A DNA stretch of 64,000 nt from positions 3,445,649 to 3,509,648 of the forward strand of contig NZ_KV917377.1 in NCBI RefSeq assembly GCF_002019705.1. The letters run 5' to 3'. Source of the DNA: Shouchella patagoniensis (GTDB taxonomy: Bacteria; Bacillota; Bacilli; Bacillales; Bacillaceae_D). This document shows, in pieces, positions 27,092-36,180 of the stretch. The first letter of the stretch is position 1. Every line of letters starts with the position of its first letter. A model generated the notes under the pieces. The model ran no database searches. It saw only the letters and a list, made by a program, of their open reading frames with translations, and had not been told where the DNA came from. A program made the translations under genes and the position numbers.

Positions 27092-28921
27092 ATGAAGTAT
27101 TGCGGTAACTGTGGAAAACAGTTTGATTCAGATCAAATGTTTTGTGGAGAGTGTGGTTATTCTGAAAAGCAAGCACAAGTTGATGGAACGGCAAGGGTGC
27201 AAAAAGAGACTCAACCACCACAAGCAACAGAAAAAAGGAAACGAACCAAAAAAGAGAAAATAGTGATCGGAATCGGTGTTGGAGCAGTTGTTTTACTCGC
27301 AGGAAGTTATTATGCGGGAAGTACATATGCATCGGCAGAAAAAACAATTGATCGATTTGTTAAGGCCGTTGAATCTGAAAATGTTTCTAACATAGAAAAC
27401 ATTCTTACCCACTGGAGTGGAGAAAATGTAGAAACATTTGAAGCAGAAGCGGTTATTAAATTATTTAATAGTGACCCGTCTAAATTACAAATGACGGCCT
27501 CCTCATTAAAATCGGGTGGTCAACATGAAAGCTTTTCCGTCATGCAGGAAGGTAAATTCCTCGGTGTGTTTGACCAACATAAAATTAAATTTATTGAGCA
27601 ATATGTTGACATACATATTCCATATGATGGAATGACTTTTTCCATTTATGATGAAGAGTTAGAGGGAGAGTATGAAGTAGGAGAGTACATGACGATTGGG
27701 CCTATCGCTCCAGGTGCATATGAATTTTCAGCATCTTTGAATAATGAATATACAGATTACACTCATAAAGAGAACGTTCATTTAGAAAGTCAAAGTGCCT
27801 ATTATGAAACAATTTATTTTGATATGGACATTGATTATGTGACGTTCAGCATGTATGAGAACTTATCGAACGTAGCAATCATGCTAAATGAAAATGAAAT
27901 TCCAATTGAAGATGGCTTGCTTACAGTCGGTCCATTGTTTATTGATGGAAGCACCTCATATCAAACGGTTTTTAATTTTCCATGGGGCACATCCACCTCA
28001 GAGGAAATCCCAATTGAATCAACGTATGAAACGCTCATTGTAGAAGCAGACGTTGATGCAATTAAAGAAGAGCTGGCTGAAGTCATTACTGCATTTGGAG
28101 AATCTTATTACGATGCTTATAGTAAAAGTGACTCCGCATTACTCAAGTCAACAAGTAGTGAGTTATTAATCGATACAATAGAAAATTCCTATCATTCGAA
28201 TTATGGGTATTATTACGCTGCTCAATTTGATGCAACGAATATTTGGTTTGATGAACACACAATTGCTATGAATGATGAAAGTGATATGTCGATCGTGTTA
28301 CCGGTTGAATTTGAGATTCAATTAAATCAGTCTGCTGATGGGCCAGAAGACGGCTTTTATGAGGAGTACGAGTTTTGTGATATGGAATTGGTCTACGAGG
28401 ACGAACAAGGGTGGACCATATATGATTGTGAGTTAAGTACATATAGCTGGTTTGCGACTGAAGGTTTTGATACATATGAGGGCTCACAAACCGTTTACGC
28501 TTCGACGGGAACTGATAACAGTAGTGAAGAAGGTGAAGGCGAGTCTACATTCATTCGTGATGAAGAATTAGAGGAGTTTATTTATGAATATAATGAAACA
28601 GCCGTTGAAGCAATTAATACAGCAGATTTTGCGGTAATTTCTCCATTCATGACAGAAGATGGTCCGATTAAATTGATGCAACAAGAATATTATCAATCAC
28701 TTTCAGATCGAGGTATTACGCAAACTCATATTGATACACAACTGCAAGAAGTAGAAGAAGTTTCTAGTGATGAATGGATTGTGACGACAAATGAAATCTT
28801 TGAGATCCATTATGAAGATGGGGACAGTAGCGAAAAGGAGTTTATTACGAAAAGTACGGTAAAGCTCATTGATAATGAATTGCGTGTTCATGAATTAAAT
28901 TCAACTGACGAAGTCATTTAA
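27092..28921 (+). CDS. TcaA/YvbJ-like zinc-ribbon membrane protein
   Basis: A 609-residue protein with an N-terminal zinc ribbon (Cys4, Cys7, Cys18, Cys21), a basic linker, one membrane helix at about 57-78 (IVIGIGVGAVVLLAG) and a large extracellular part. The extracellular region is acidic and consists of TcaA-type repeats and two NTF2-like segments (around residues 325-460 and 490-605). YvbJ of B. subtilis has the same plan. Staphylococcal TcaA is linked to glycopeptide sensitivity and cell-wall chemistry; the exact role here is unknown. It forms a pair with the next zinc-ribbon gene, 13 bp away. The 270-bp upstream gap shows no other gene. Confidence 0.82.
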   Translation: MKYCGNCGKQFDSDQMFCGECGYSEKQAQVDGTARVQKETQPPQATEKRKRTKKEKIVIGIGVGAVVLLAGSYYAGSTYASAEKTIDRFVKAVESENVSNIENILTHWSGENVETFEAEAVIKLFNSDPSKLQMTASSLKSGGQHESFSVMQEGKFLGVFDQHKIKFIEQYVDIHIPYDGMTFSIYDEELEGEYEVGEYMTIGPIAPGAYEFSASLNNEYTDYTHKENVHLESQSAYYETIYFDMDIDYVTFSMYENLSNVAIMLNENEIPIEDGLLTVGPLFIDGSTSYQTVFNFPWGTSTSEEIPIESTYETLIVEADVDAIKEELAEVITAFGESYYDAYSKSDSALLKSTSSELLIDTIENSYHSNYGYYYAAQFDATNIWFDEHTIAMNDESDMSIVLPVEFEIQLNQSADGPEDGFYEEYEFCDMELVYEDEQGWTIYDCELSTYSWFATEGFDTYEGSQTVYASTGTDNSSEEGEGESTFIRDEELEEFIYEYNETAVEAINTADFAVISPFMTEDGPIKLMQQEYYQSLSDRGITQTHIDTQLQEVEEVSSDEWIVTTNEIFEIHYEDGDSSEKEFITKSTVKLIDNELRVHELNSTDEVI

Positions 28922-28934
28922 AGGAGAACTGAAT

Positions 28935-29759
28935 ATGAAATGTCCTAATTGTGAGAAGGAATTAGTAGCTTCAATGAAATTTTGTACAGCTTGTGGAACA
29001 AAGACGGGCGAAGAAGAAGATCGTGTGGAGCAAATAGCTGCCGCACATGAAGTGCGATCAGCCACACAGGGAACACCAAGTGAAAACAAAGGAAGTGCTT
29101 TTACAGAACAAGCAGCAACGTTTAGCAAAGGTTTTGGCTTATCGGTTGTTAATATTCTTAAAAATCCACATCACCATGTAAGTAATGCTACATCAAGTGG
29201 ATTTGGTTATGGAATTGCAGCATTGATTTTATTTTCGCTTATTATACCAATTGCTATCTATAATTTTATATCATCGATATCGTTTTTAAATATTGTCTTA
29301 ATGGAACTTGAAACAACAATAAATTTTGGAGATATTGTCCCAAGAATGGTTATTCAGTTCCTCATTATTCAATTATTCATCCTGGGTGTCATTTTCCTCG
29401 TGTTAAAAATAGGACGTGTTCAAGTTCATTTTAAAGAGGTTGTTGCTCGCTACGGTGGATTTATGATTATTCCAGTTGCGTTTGCACTTATTCTTTTACT
29501 TGCCGCGTTATTAAACATCACTGTACTATTTTGGTGGATGATCATTATTCTATCGATTTCAACGACGGTGGCTCTATTTGCGACCATTTATAGTTATTCT
29601 TCTTCAAGAAAACAAGAGGGATTAGATCTGTTTTATCTACCCATACTTGCTCAATTCATTTTAGCAGTATTGATGTATTTTTATTTTGATAGCCAACTTA
29701 CATCGGCTTTTAATGAGATATACGAATTTATCGATATGTTTGGTGGAAGTGGCTGGTAA
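28935..29759 (+). CDS. Zinc-ribbon multi-pass membrane protein (YvbI-like)
   Basis: A 274-residue protein: N-terminal zinc ribbon with Cys3, Cys6, Cys17 and Cys20 (CPNCEK...CTACG), a polar linker to about residue 90, then five membrane helices in a Yip1-like arrangement. The zinc ribbon resembles that of the preceding protein, suggesting they arose or act together, as yvbJ-yvbI do in B. subtilis. Function unknown. AAGGAG precedes the ATG; a terminator follows directly. Confidence 0.75.
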   Translation: MKCPNCEKELVASMKFCTACGTKTGEEEDRVEQIAAAHEVRSATQGTPSENKGSAFTEQAATFSKGFGLSVVNILKNPHHHVSNATSSGFGYGIAALILFSLIIPIAIYNFISSISFLNIVLMELETTINFGDIVPRMVIQFLIIQLFILGVIFLVLKIGRVQVHFKEVVARYGGFMIIPVAFALILLLAALLNITVLFWWMIIILSISTTVALFATIYSYSSSRKQEGLDLFYLPILAQFILAVLMYFYFDSQLTSAFNEIYEFIDMFGGSGW

Positions 29760-29769
29760 AAAGCTCGTG

Positions 29770-29803
29770 AAATCACTACTAGTATATGCTGGTAGTGATT
29801 TTT
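29770..29803 (+). terminator. Terminator of the YvbJ/YvbI pair
   Basis: A 13-bp stem AAATCACTACTAG/CTGGTAGTGATTT with one T-G pair and a 6-base loop, ending in TTT. Confidence 0.85.
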
Positions 29804-29896
29804 GCTCATTTATTGTTAAACAGGTAAATGAGTAGATTCTAATAAGTAAAAATGATGGTAGAATATTCAATAGGATGAAGAGAGGGAGATGTGGGG

Positions 29897-30703
29897 ATGC
29901 ATAAAGAATTAACATCGGATTGTGGGAATTGCTTTGGTTTATGCTGTGTGGCATTGCCTTATGCCAAATCAGCTGATTTCCCACTTAACAAAAACGCTGG
30001 TGAGCCGTGCCGCCATCTATGCTCTGATTCTCGTTGTTCTATCCATAGTGAGTTAAGAGGGAACGGGTTTCGAGGTTGTATTGCTTATGAATGTTTTGGT
30101 GCGGGTCAACATGTATCTCAAGTACTCTACGAAGCAAAGGATTGGCGTACTGACCCTTATATTGCTTCTGAAATGTTCTTAGTATTCCCTCTAGTACAAC
30201 AGCTTCATGAGATGCTTGCCTATTTGAAACAATCGATACATGTAAACGAAAGAAAATCACTCGCAAGCGAGTTAAAAAAGATGTACAACGAGACAATCGC
30301 ATTAACCGAGCTAACTCCCGAGAATATTCTTAAAATCGATTTGACTTCTCATCGTGCAAAAGTAAATGTGTTACTAGTAGAAACAAGCAGCACATACCGT
30401 GATGGATATGAAACAAAGAAGAATCAGAAGAAACAAGTTGATTATAGTGGAGCGAATTTAAGAGGGAGAGATTTAAAAGGGAAGGATTTCCGAGGTGCAT
30501 TATTCATCGCAGCAGATTTGAAGATGAGCGATTTACGTCGCGTTGATTGCATTGGCGCTGATTTTAGAGATGCGGATTTAAGTGGTGCAAATTTAAAAGA
30601 AGCTTTATTCTTAACACAATCACAGCTTAATTCTGCAAAAGGTGACCTATCTACTAGCATTCCCCCAGATTTTACGATCCCAAAACATTGGTTAATAAGC
30701 TAG
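29897..30703 (+). CDS. Cys-rich (YkgJ-like) domain fused to pentapeptide repeats
   Basis: A 268-residue protein with two parts. Residues 9-66 contain nine cysteines (C9, C12, C16, C17, C38, C42, C47, C61, C66) in a pattern like YkgJ-type zinc/iron-chelating clusters. Residues about 180-245 form a short run of pentapeptide repeats, A(D/N)LxG type (SGANLRGRDLKGKDFRGALF, then SGANLKEALF). The middle is helical. No signal peptide. Function unknown; metal binding by the N-terminal part is inferred. ATG at 29897 is used rather than the GTG two codons earlier, since AGGGAG is then 9 bases away. Confidence 0.7.
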   Translation: MHKELTSDCGNCFGLCCVALPYAKSADFPLNKNAGEPCRHLCSDSRCSIHSELRGNGFRGCIAYECFGAGQHVSQVLYEAKDWRTDPYIASEMFLVFPLVQQLHEMLAYLKQSIHVNERKSLASELKKMYNETIALTELTPENILKIDLTSHRAKVNVLLVETSSTYRDGYETKKNQKKQVDYSGANLRGRDLKGKDFRGALFIAADLKMSDLRRVDCIGADFRDADLSGANLKEALFLTQSQLNSAKGDLSTSIPPDFTIPKHWLIS

Positions 30704-30738
30704 TTCGTTTCATTTATAGAATAGAAGGGTGTGCAATA

Positions 30739-31239
30739 ATGACAGAATTGACCGCTTTGGTGCTAAGACCTCTTCTTTTAGAGGATTATCCAGTCGTTTT
30801 GAAATGGAGTAAAGATGAGTTGTTTTGTAGAGCAAATGGATGGGAATTAGGACGTGATGCTGATGAAGTCTATCGCTGGTGGGATCTGTGTGTTCATTTA
30901 CAATCAAGTACAATTTACCGAAAAGGCATTGAGTTAGATGGTAAATTGATTGGTTACGTCGATTTAGCGAATAGTTATAAAGGTGTTGGGGAGCTAGGTA
31001 TTGCTATTGGTGAGACTGATTTATGGGGGAAGGGCATTGGTCAACGAGCGGCACGAATGATGATTGACTATATGGCAATGGGGTTTGGTATAACAACGTT
31101 TAAAGCAGAAACCAATGAAGCTAATGAACGTTCAAGGAGAATGTTGGAACGAATCGGTTTTAAAGAGAGTAGTCGAAATGGTATGGAAGAATACTGTGGG
31201 AAGAGTGGCATTTTGATTCAATATACGTTTTCGCTTTAA
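30739..31239 (+). CDS. GNAT-family N-acetyltransferase (RimJ/RimL type)
   Basis: A 166-residue acetyltransferase. It begins with the LVLRPLLLEDYPVVLKWSKD strand-helix of the RimJ/RimL subgroup, and has ELGIAIGETDLWGKGIGQRAARMMIDY, which includes the acetyl-CoA pyrophosphate loop (R/QxxGxG/A, here GKGIGQRA near residue 98). The C-terminus TNEANERSRRMLERIGF is the usual motif B. ATG at 30739 follows AGAAGGGTG. Substrate unknown. Confidence 0.85.
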   Translation: MTELTALVLRPLLLEDYPVVLKWSKDELFCRANGWELGRDADEVYRWWDLCVHLQSSTIYRKGIELDGKLIGYVDLANSYKGVGELGIAIGETDLWGKGIGQRAARMMIDYMAMGFGITTFKAETNEANERSRRMLERIGFKESSRNGMEEYCGKSGILIQYTFSL

Positions 31240-31279
31240 GGCGAATTCAAACATGTAGACGATGAAGGGGGGAGGCATA

Positions 31280-32029
31280 ATGAATTTAGACAAACCAATC
31301 GCAAGTGGAAATACAGCACATGTTTACCGCTCTGGTAACGAGGCAATCAAATTGTTTAACGCTAATTTACCAGATACGGAAGCAATGAAAGAAGCGGCAA
31401 AACACAGGGTCGCTTATGTGCAAGGGCTACCAGTCCCAAAAATATATGATGTGACGAAAGTGAATGGGAAACAAGCGATTGTCATGGAATATATTGAAGG
31501 TAAGACATTAGGACAATTAGTTTGTGAAGATCAATCTCAAATGGGACGTTACATGGCGCTTTCAGTTAGTCTTCAACAACAGGTTCATAAAGTGGTTCCA
31601 AGTCAGATTGAATCAATGAAGGAAAAACTGAAGCGACAGATCCAAGCAGCGTCACCTCTCAGTATGAAACAAAAAGCCACGTTAATAACGAAGCTAGAAT
31701 CATTTACGTATAACGAAAGTCTATGTCATGGCGATTTTCATTTATTTAATCTAATTGTTGGCAAAAAGGATCAAACCACAATTATTGATTGGGTTGATGC
31801 GAGTCTTGGTGATCCACGTGCTGATGTCTACCGTACATACTTGCTCTACTCTCAACATCTCTCCCATGAATTAGCGGAGCTGTATATGCGAACCTATTGT
31901 GAAACGAGCCAGTATTTAAAAGAAGATATTTTTGAATGGGCGCCCGTGGTTGCTGCGGCACGATTAGCGGAGTCTGTACCAGAGGAAAATGTTGAACGGT
32001 TAGTAAAAATTGTTTGTGACTCGATTTGA
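31280..32029 (+). CDS. Aminoglycoside phosphotransferase-like (APH) kinase
   Basis: A 249-residue protein-kinase-fold small-molecule kinase. Visible are a Gly-poor nucleotide loop (ASGNTAHVYRSGNEAIKLF with the ATP Lys), VMEYIEGKTLGQL hinge, catalytic loop CHGDFHLFNLIV near residue 150 and metal-binding IIDWVDASLGDPRAD near residue 168. ATG at 31280 has GGGGGAGG four bases upstream. The family phosphorylates antibiotics, choline or sugars; which applies here cannot be judged. It is probably co-transcribed with the GNAT gene 40 bp upstream. Confidence 0.82.
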   Translation: MNLDKPIASGNTAHVYRSGNEAIKLFNANLPDTEAMKEAAKHRVAYVQGLPVPKIYDVTKVNGKQAIVMEYIEGKTLGQLVCEDQSQMGRYMALSVSLQQQVHKVVPSQIESMKEKLKRQIQAASPLSMKQKATLITKLESFTYNESLCHGDFHLFNLIVGKKDQTTIIDWVDASLGDPRADVYRTYLLYSQHLSHELAELYMRTYCETSQYLKEDIFEWAPVVAAARLAESVPEENVERLVKIVCDSI

Positions 32030-32049
32030 ATGAAAGGGGAGCGTAGGAG

Positions 32050-32605
32050 ATAAAGCACCGCAAATGTCTAAGCTGTATAGCTTGTTGTGTTGGAATTCTT
32101 TTAATAGTCACTGGCTGTAATGTTGTTTTTGAAGAGGAAGAAAGATTGATGAAAGAAGTAAAAACAACTGATATAAAAAAAGATGAGATTGGGGGAATTA
32201 CATTAGGAGCGAATATGCTCGAAATAGAAGAAAGTGATGGATTTGAAGCCTATCCAGATAATAACTACTATGAGAAACAACGGGGATATGATCAATTTTT
32301 GAATGACAGATTCATGTTGGAAGTTGATCGAGTGACAAACAAAATCATAGGGGTTAGAACACTTGAAGATAAAGATGTTGTTGCGACAAAAAAGGGAATC
32401 AAAGAAGGTTCTCTAATTGAGGAGGTCACCGCTTCTTATGGAGACGATTACTATATTTTTCATAATCATGAACAAGGATTCTTTCTATCATTGGCTATGT
32501 TGACCACGAAGATAATGTCGCACTTTCATTTTTTTCCATGATGGACATGTAACAACAATGAATTTAGATTACTCTTATGAACGACTCATTTGGTATATAA
32601 ACTAA
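32050..32605 (+). pseudogene. Frameshifted small lipoprotein gene without a normal start
   Basis: Read in the frame of the downstream open region, bases 32053-32130 encode a signal peptide with KHRKCLSC, a hydrophobic core and lipobox VTGCN. The only start-like codon after the AGGAG site is ATA at 32050. The frame continues to about 32488 (GGITLGANMLEIEE...), then the likely protein moves to a second frame (IGYVDHEDNVALSF) and, at a run of seven T, to a third (HDGHVTTMNLDYSYERLIWYIN, stop at 32603). At least two frameshifts plus a missing start indicate decay or sequence error. The family is not recognised. Confidence 0.6.
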
Positions 32606-32612
32606 ATAAGGT

Positions 32613-32817
32613 ATGTATCATTGGTTTCTTTTTCCATACTATCACGATCAACAATCTAAATCCAAGAAATTTTAATGTGGAAATTGAAGCGGATGAGAAC
32701 GGAGATTTTGAATTCGAGTTTAATGAAAGTAGAGATACAATCCAAAGTGAGTCAATCCTTTACTCTATTGTAGATGAAGAAGGTCATTTAGCTACACTTG
32801 AGAAACCAATTCAATAA
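32613..32817 (+). pseudogene. Acidic C-terminal remnant
   Basis: From about 32670 to the stop at 32817 an acidic, secreted-protein-like stretch is readable (NVEIEADENGDFEFEF, then ESILYSIVDEEGHLATL). Upstream the same frame has no credible start or ribosome site, while an ATG at 32613 opens a different short frame that stops at 32673. It looks like the tail of another disrupted gene next to the broken lipoprotein. No family recognised. Confidence 0.3.
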
Positions 32818-32845
32818 ATAAGCGCGGCGAAAGAGCTCGCTGCAA

Positions 32846-33508
32846 TTATAACTGGTGGATTAGATGGGCACCGTTGTTTCTCGGATTGTTTACGGCTTTG
32901 CTTACTTCGTGAGCTGTCATATGTGTACGATTATATGGTAGTAACATGCTCTTTATCTGTGCGGGGTCATCAATACTTGGATCAAGCCAAGCTTGGCGGT
33001 TACCCTCATCTAGAATAACGGGCATCCGGTCATGAAGGGAGCTCATAAAATCATTTGGTGATGTTGTGATAATTGTACAGGAAGAAATAGTGTTGTTCGT
33101 GGCAGGATCAATCCAACGATCCCATAAACCAGCAAATGTTAGCAGTTTCGAATTGGTTAAGTGAATGATGAACGGGTGTTTACTGTCATCTTCCCGTTTC
33201 CATTCATAAAAACTATTGGCTGGGATTAAGCAGCGCTTCCGTTTAAGTAAATTTTTAAAAGCTGGTTTCTCATCTATGGTCTCAGCCCGGGCATTAATCA
33301 TTTTGGAACCGATTTTTTTCTCTTTTGCCCAAAAGGGAATAAGTCCCCAATGCAAAAAGCCTGCCTTCGTTTCTTCGTTGTTTGCTACAAACGCAAGCAC
33401 TTGTTGAGTTGGAGCGATATTATAGCTTGGTTCATAATCAGGAATTGGGAGGCCGAACTCATCCTGTAACTCTTGTGGTGAAGAATATAATGTAAACCTG
33501 CCGCACAT
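32846..33508 (-). CDS. SOS response-associated peptidase-like protein (SRAP, YedK/HMCES family)
   Basis: A 220-residue SRAP protein that crosslinks to abasic sites in single-stranded DNA and shields them. The key residues are present: Cys2 exposed after Met removal (MCGRF), Asn72 in INARAET, Glu102 in FYEWK and His159 in LHDRMPVIL. Length is typical. Monocistronic; start preceded by AAGAGGTG. No LexA-like box was noticed directly upstream. Confidence 0.93.
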   Translation of the reverse strand: MCGRFTLYSSPQELQDEFGLPIPDYEPSYNIAPTQQVLAFVANNEETKAGFLHWGLIPFWAKEKKIGSKMINARAETIDEKPAFKNLLKRKRCLIPANSFYEWKREDDSKHPFIIHLTNSKLLTFAGLWDRWIDPATNNTISSCTIITTSPNDFMSSLHDRMPVILDEGNRQAWLDPSIDDPAQIKSMLLPYNRTHMTAHEVSKAVNNPRNNGAHLIHQL

Positions 33509-33593
33509 GGAAAATCACCTCTTATCATAGATGATTAAAGTATGCCCAGTTGAGGAGTGGCGTAGCCAGCAAAAAGATTTTATGATTTAGACG

Positions 33594-33634
33594 AAAAAAG
33601 CCGCAAAAGAGTTCAGCTCTCTTGTGGCTTTTTT
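33594..33634 (-). terminator. Terminator of the subtilisin gene
   Basis: On the minus strand AAAGCCACAAGAGAG pairs with CTCTTTTGCGGCTTT (one A-C mismatch, one G-U) and is followed by more than six U residues. Confidence 0.85.
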
Positions 33635-33640
33635 GCGTTT

Positions 33641-34768
33641 TTATTCAACAGCGGCATGTGCGTTTAAAAGCCCATTACCAAAACGATACGTATCTCCAAG
33701 GTCAGTTGCAGTTTCGTTTAAATGAGCACGAATTTGTTCATTTGACCAAAGTGGATTCTTTTCTTTCACCAATGCTGCGGATCCAGCAACATGAGGGGTG
33801 GCCATTGATGTTCCACTTAAGCTGTCGTATGAGCTGCCAGTATAGGTACTATCGATGCCAACACCTGGAGCTACAATGTCTAAGCCTTCGCCATATTGAG
33901 AAAAGTTAGCTAGGCTGTCTGACTGGTCGGTGGCGCCAACGGCCATAGCGTTATCATAGCGAGCCGGATAACCAATAGAACTTGCACCCGAGTTCCCAGA
34001 AGCGGCTACAACGAGGACGCCATTTGCGGTTGCTTCATCCACTGCTTGCTCGAGTGTCGCGCTAGGTGCAGAGCTACCTAGGCTTAAGTTTGCAATGTCC
34101 ATCCCATTTTCTCCTGCCCATTCAAGCCCTTGAGCAATTGAGCTGACCGAGCCTGAACCATTTGCACCAAGAACTTTGACTGCATAAAGATCTGCATTTG
34201 GTGCGACTCCAATTACGCCTTCGTCGTTATCAAGGGCAGCGATTGTACCGGCGACATGGGTTCCGTGTCCATTTCCATCCTGATAATCCGGCTCTCCTTG
34301 AACAAAGCTAACACCGCCTTGAACGTTTAAGTCGGGGTGATCTTCTATTCCAGTATCCAGCACCGCGACGTTTACGCCCTCACCAGTAAATCCAGCGATT
34401 TGTGCTTCAGGAGCACTAATTTGACTAATGCCCCATGGAATGGTTTGGGCCATTGTTGTTACTTCGATGTCTTCTTCAATATATGATATCGATGGGTCTT
34501 CTAGTAATGCTGCATACTCCTCATCACTCATTTCAGCAGAGACGACCGGTATGTCTTTAAATTCGTAGGTAATGTCAATATCTTCTTCAGATAAAGCCCC
34601 TATCTCAGAATCAACGATATTCGTGAATGTTTCGACTTCTTCCTGAGCGTCAAAACCAATAAGATAAGTCTTTTTTGTTTCCTCGGCAGTTGATATGGAT
34701 GATGAACTGATGACAAAGCCCATAACAAGAACTGTTCCTGCGATTAGTTTAACTGGTTTTCGATTCAT
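33641..34768 (-). CDS. High-alkaline subtilisin-type serine protease precursor
   Basis: Secreted subtilase of 375 residues. A signal peptide (MNRKPVKLIAGTVLVMGF...) ends near residue 28, followed by an acidic I9 propeptide (about 29-106). The mature enzyme starts AQTIPWG at 107 and is 269 residues long, the same as Savinase-type high-alkaline subtilisins. Catalytic Asp138, His168 and Ser321 correspond to mature positions 32, 62 and 215 of that group; oxyanion Asn259 to 153. ATG at 34768 has GGAGGGG five bases upstream. The mature part has many Asp/Glu substitutions relative to Savinase, noticeable for this group. Own promoter and terminator. Confidence 0.96.
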   Translation of the reverse strand: MNRKPVKLIAGTVLVMGFVISSSSISTAEETKKTYLIGFDAQEEVETFTNIVDSEIGALSEEDIDITYEFKDIPVVSAEMSDEEYAALLEDPSISYIEEDIEVTTMAQTIPWGISQISAPEAQIAGFTGEGVNVAVLDTGIEDHPDLNVQGGVSFVQGEPDYQDGNGHGTHVAGTIAALDNDEGVIGVAPNADLYAVKVLGANGSGSVSSIAQGLEWAGENGMDIANLSLGSSAPSATLEQAVDEATANGVLVVAASGNSGASSIGYPARYDNAMAVGATDQSDSLANFSQYGEGLDIVAPGVGIDSTYTGSSYDSLSGTSMATPHVAGSAALVKEKNPLWSNEQIRAHLNETATDLGDTYRFGNGLLNAHAAVE

Positions 34769-34784
34769 CTTTACCCCTCCTCGG

Positions 34785-34815
34785 ATTATAACAAGCACTT
34801 GCTTGTATCAAACGA
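34785..34815 (-). promoter_or_regulatory. Probable subtilisin promoter with palindromic operator
   Basis: On the minus strand TTTGAT is followed 16 bp later by TATAAT. The spacer contains ACAAGCAAGTGCTTGT, with 7-bp inverted arms around AG. Transcription would start only about 15 bases before the ATG, right at the ribosome site. Confidence 0.5.
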
Positions 34816-35149
34816 TAACATGTTCTTATCCACTTGCTTATTGGGAAACTTTAGTCTCTCTGTAATGTAATAAAGGTAAAAAGTTTGTTGAAGGTATGCG
34901 GAATGAACTAGAAATAACGGAAAATGTGTCCCTTTTTATTGGGAAAATAAAAGGGTTTGAACTGGTATTACATTGGTTAATTTGGATGAAAGCATACTTC
35001 ACACCCTAATCAATTCATAATTATTGGTTTATAAGAAAATATTGGGTAATGTGTGATCAATAAAAACTATAGTTGCAATCTTACTTAGGACTACGTTTTG
35101 GATAAAATCTGTTGAGATTCGGCATTGTAAGGAAGAGGAGGTGGATACA
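34816..35149. other. Intergenic region upstream of subtilisin and a small gene
   Basis: No gene recognised. It is AT-rich and contains an imperfect hairpin near 34929-34955 (CCCTTTT ... AAAAGGG). No consensus operator is evident other than the palindrome at 34791-34806 described with the subtilisin promoter. Confidence 0.4.
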
Positions 35150-35290
35150 GTGGGAAGAGATCGTCAAGAAAAGAAACTGCGTGAAAGTGGGCGTGTGGAA
35201 TCAGATCGTGATGTTGGTCTGCGCTATAAAGGTGCGACAAAGATGTCTAGTCCAGAAGAAGCAAGAAAACTAAATGATGGTCACAAGTAA
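35150..35290 (+). CDS. Small basic/acidic mixed-charge protein, YpzI-like
   Basis: A 46-residue protein starting at GTG with AGGAGGTG six bases upstream, MGRDRQEKKLRESGRVESD then LRYKGATKMSSPEEARKLN. Composition and size resemble the short YpzI-type proteins of Bacillus; the match is from memory and moderate. Highly charged, no hydrophobic segment. A strong terminator follows directly, which supports it being a real monocistronic gene. Confidence 0.7.
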   Translation: MGRDRQEKKLRESGRVESDRDVGLRYKGATKMSSPEEARKLNDGHK

Positions 35291-35298
35291 GATCAAAT

Positions 35299-35333
35299 AA
35301 AAAGCGGTAACCTGTACAGGTTACCGCTTTTTT
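35299..35333 (+). terminator. Terminator of the small YpzI-like gene
   Basis: Near-perfect 16-bp palindrome arms around GCGGTAACCT/AGGTTACCGC with a GTAC centre, flanked by A- and T-runs, so it can function on both strands. Confidence 0.88.
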
Positions 35334-35397
35334 GATGGAAATGACATTCGGAGTGCTATAATTAATGAAAAATAAAAAGGAAGGTAGTTGAGAAATA

Positions 35398-35727
35398 ATG
35401 GCGACAATGGATGAGTTTCATTCTATAGACATGAGAGTTGGTACGGTCATAGCGTCAGAGTATTTTGAGGAGGCTAGGAAGCCAGCGATGAAGTTAGAAA
35501 TTGATTTTGGTGAACTTGGTGTTAAGAAGTCTTCTGCACAAATTACGAAACGATATTCCTCAGAAATCTTAGTCGGAAGGCAGGTCATTGCGGTTGTTAA
35601 TTTCCCTCCTATGCGTATTGCGGGGTATAAGTCCGAAGTGCTTGTTTTAGGTGGAGTGCCAGAAACGGATGATGTTGTCCTTTTGCAACCAGAAACGAAT
35701 GTACCGAATGGCACGAGAGTTCAATAA
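35398..35727 (+). CDS. csaA: CsaA, tRNA-binding-domain export chaperone
   Basis: A 109-residue EMAP-II/tRNA-binding (Trbp111-like) protein. The whole sequence is one OB fold: DMRVGTVIASEYFEEARKPAMKLEIDFGELGVKKSSAQIT, here spanning residues 10-50, then VGRQVIAVVNFPPMRIAGYKSEVLVLG. CsaA is a dimeric chaperone associated with secretion in B. subtilis. AAGGAAGGT lies upstream. A weak hairpin (35735-35773) follows. Confidence 0.93.
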   Translation: MATMDEFHSIDMRVGTVIASEYFEEARKPAMKLEIDFGELGVKKSSAQITKRYSSEILVGRQVIAVVNFPPMRIAGYKSEVLVLGGVPETDDVVLLQPETNVPNGTRVQ

Positions 35728-36180
35728 GGGCAAAGAGACAACACGACGGTAGACAAGAGGAGCGTGTTGTTTCTTTAAGTGAAAGTTCGTTTTTAGACGA
35801 TGATATGTATGATTGACTTGTTCTTTGACCTCAGTTTATCCCCATAGTATCTTTCTCCGTTATCGTTTCAACATTCGTTATTCCTCAGTTATTCATTCTT
35901 ATTATACGTGCGGTATGATTTAGACAAATAAACAGTTATTTTATGAGTAAACGAAAAAAATTTTACTGTAATTGGGATTGCTTATCGATACATACAGGCA
36001 AAAGCTTTTAAAATGCTGGTATACGAGTAAATAGACTTATTTATTGAAAAAATGTGAATGCGTTATCATTTTTAAATCGTATTTAATCATTACTTGTATG
36101 GTATAAAATGTAAGTTTTAAAACGAATGAAGGTGGCTAATAAATAGTATCATCAAATGAAATTTGAAAGGAGACAGACCC
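35728..36180 (+). promoter_or_regulatory. Upstream region of the sodium/solute symporter with a cre-like site
   Basis: No gene in this 453-bp gap. An 11-bp stem at 35735-35745/35763-35773 followed by TTTAA probably terminates csaA. At 36055-36068 TGAATGCGTTATCA fits the CcpA cre consensus TGWAANCGNTNWCA at all but one position, suggesting carbon catabolite control of the symporter. The remainder is AT-rich. Confidence 0.45.
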
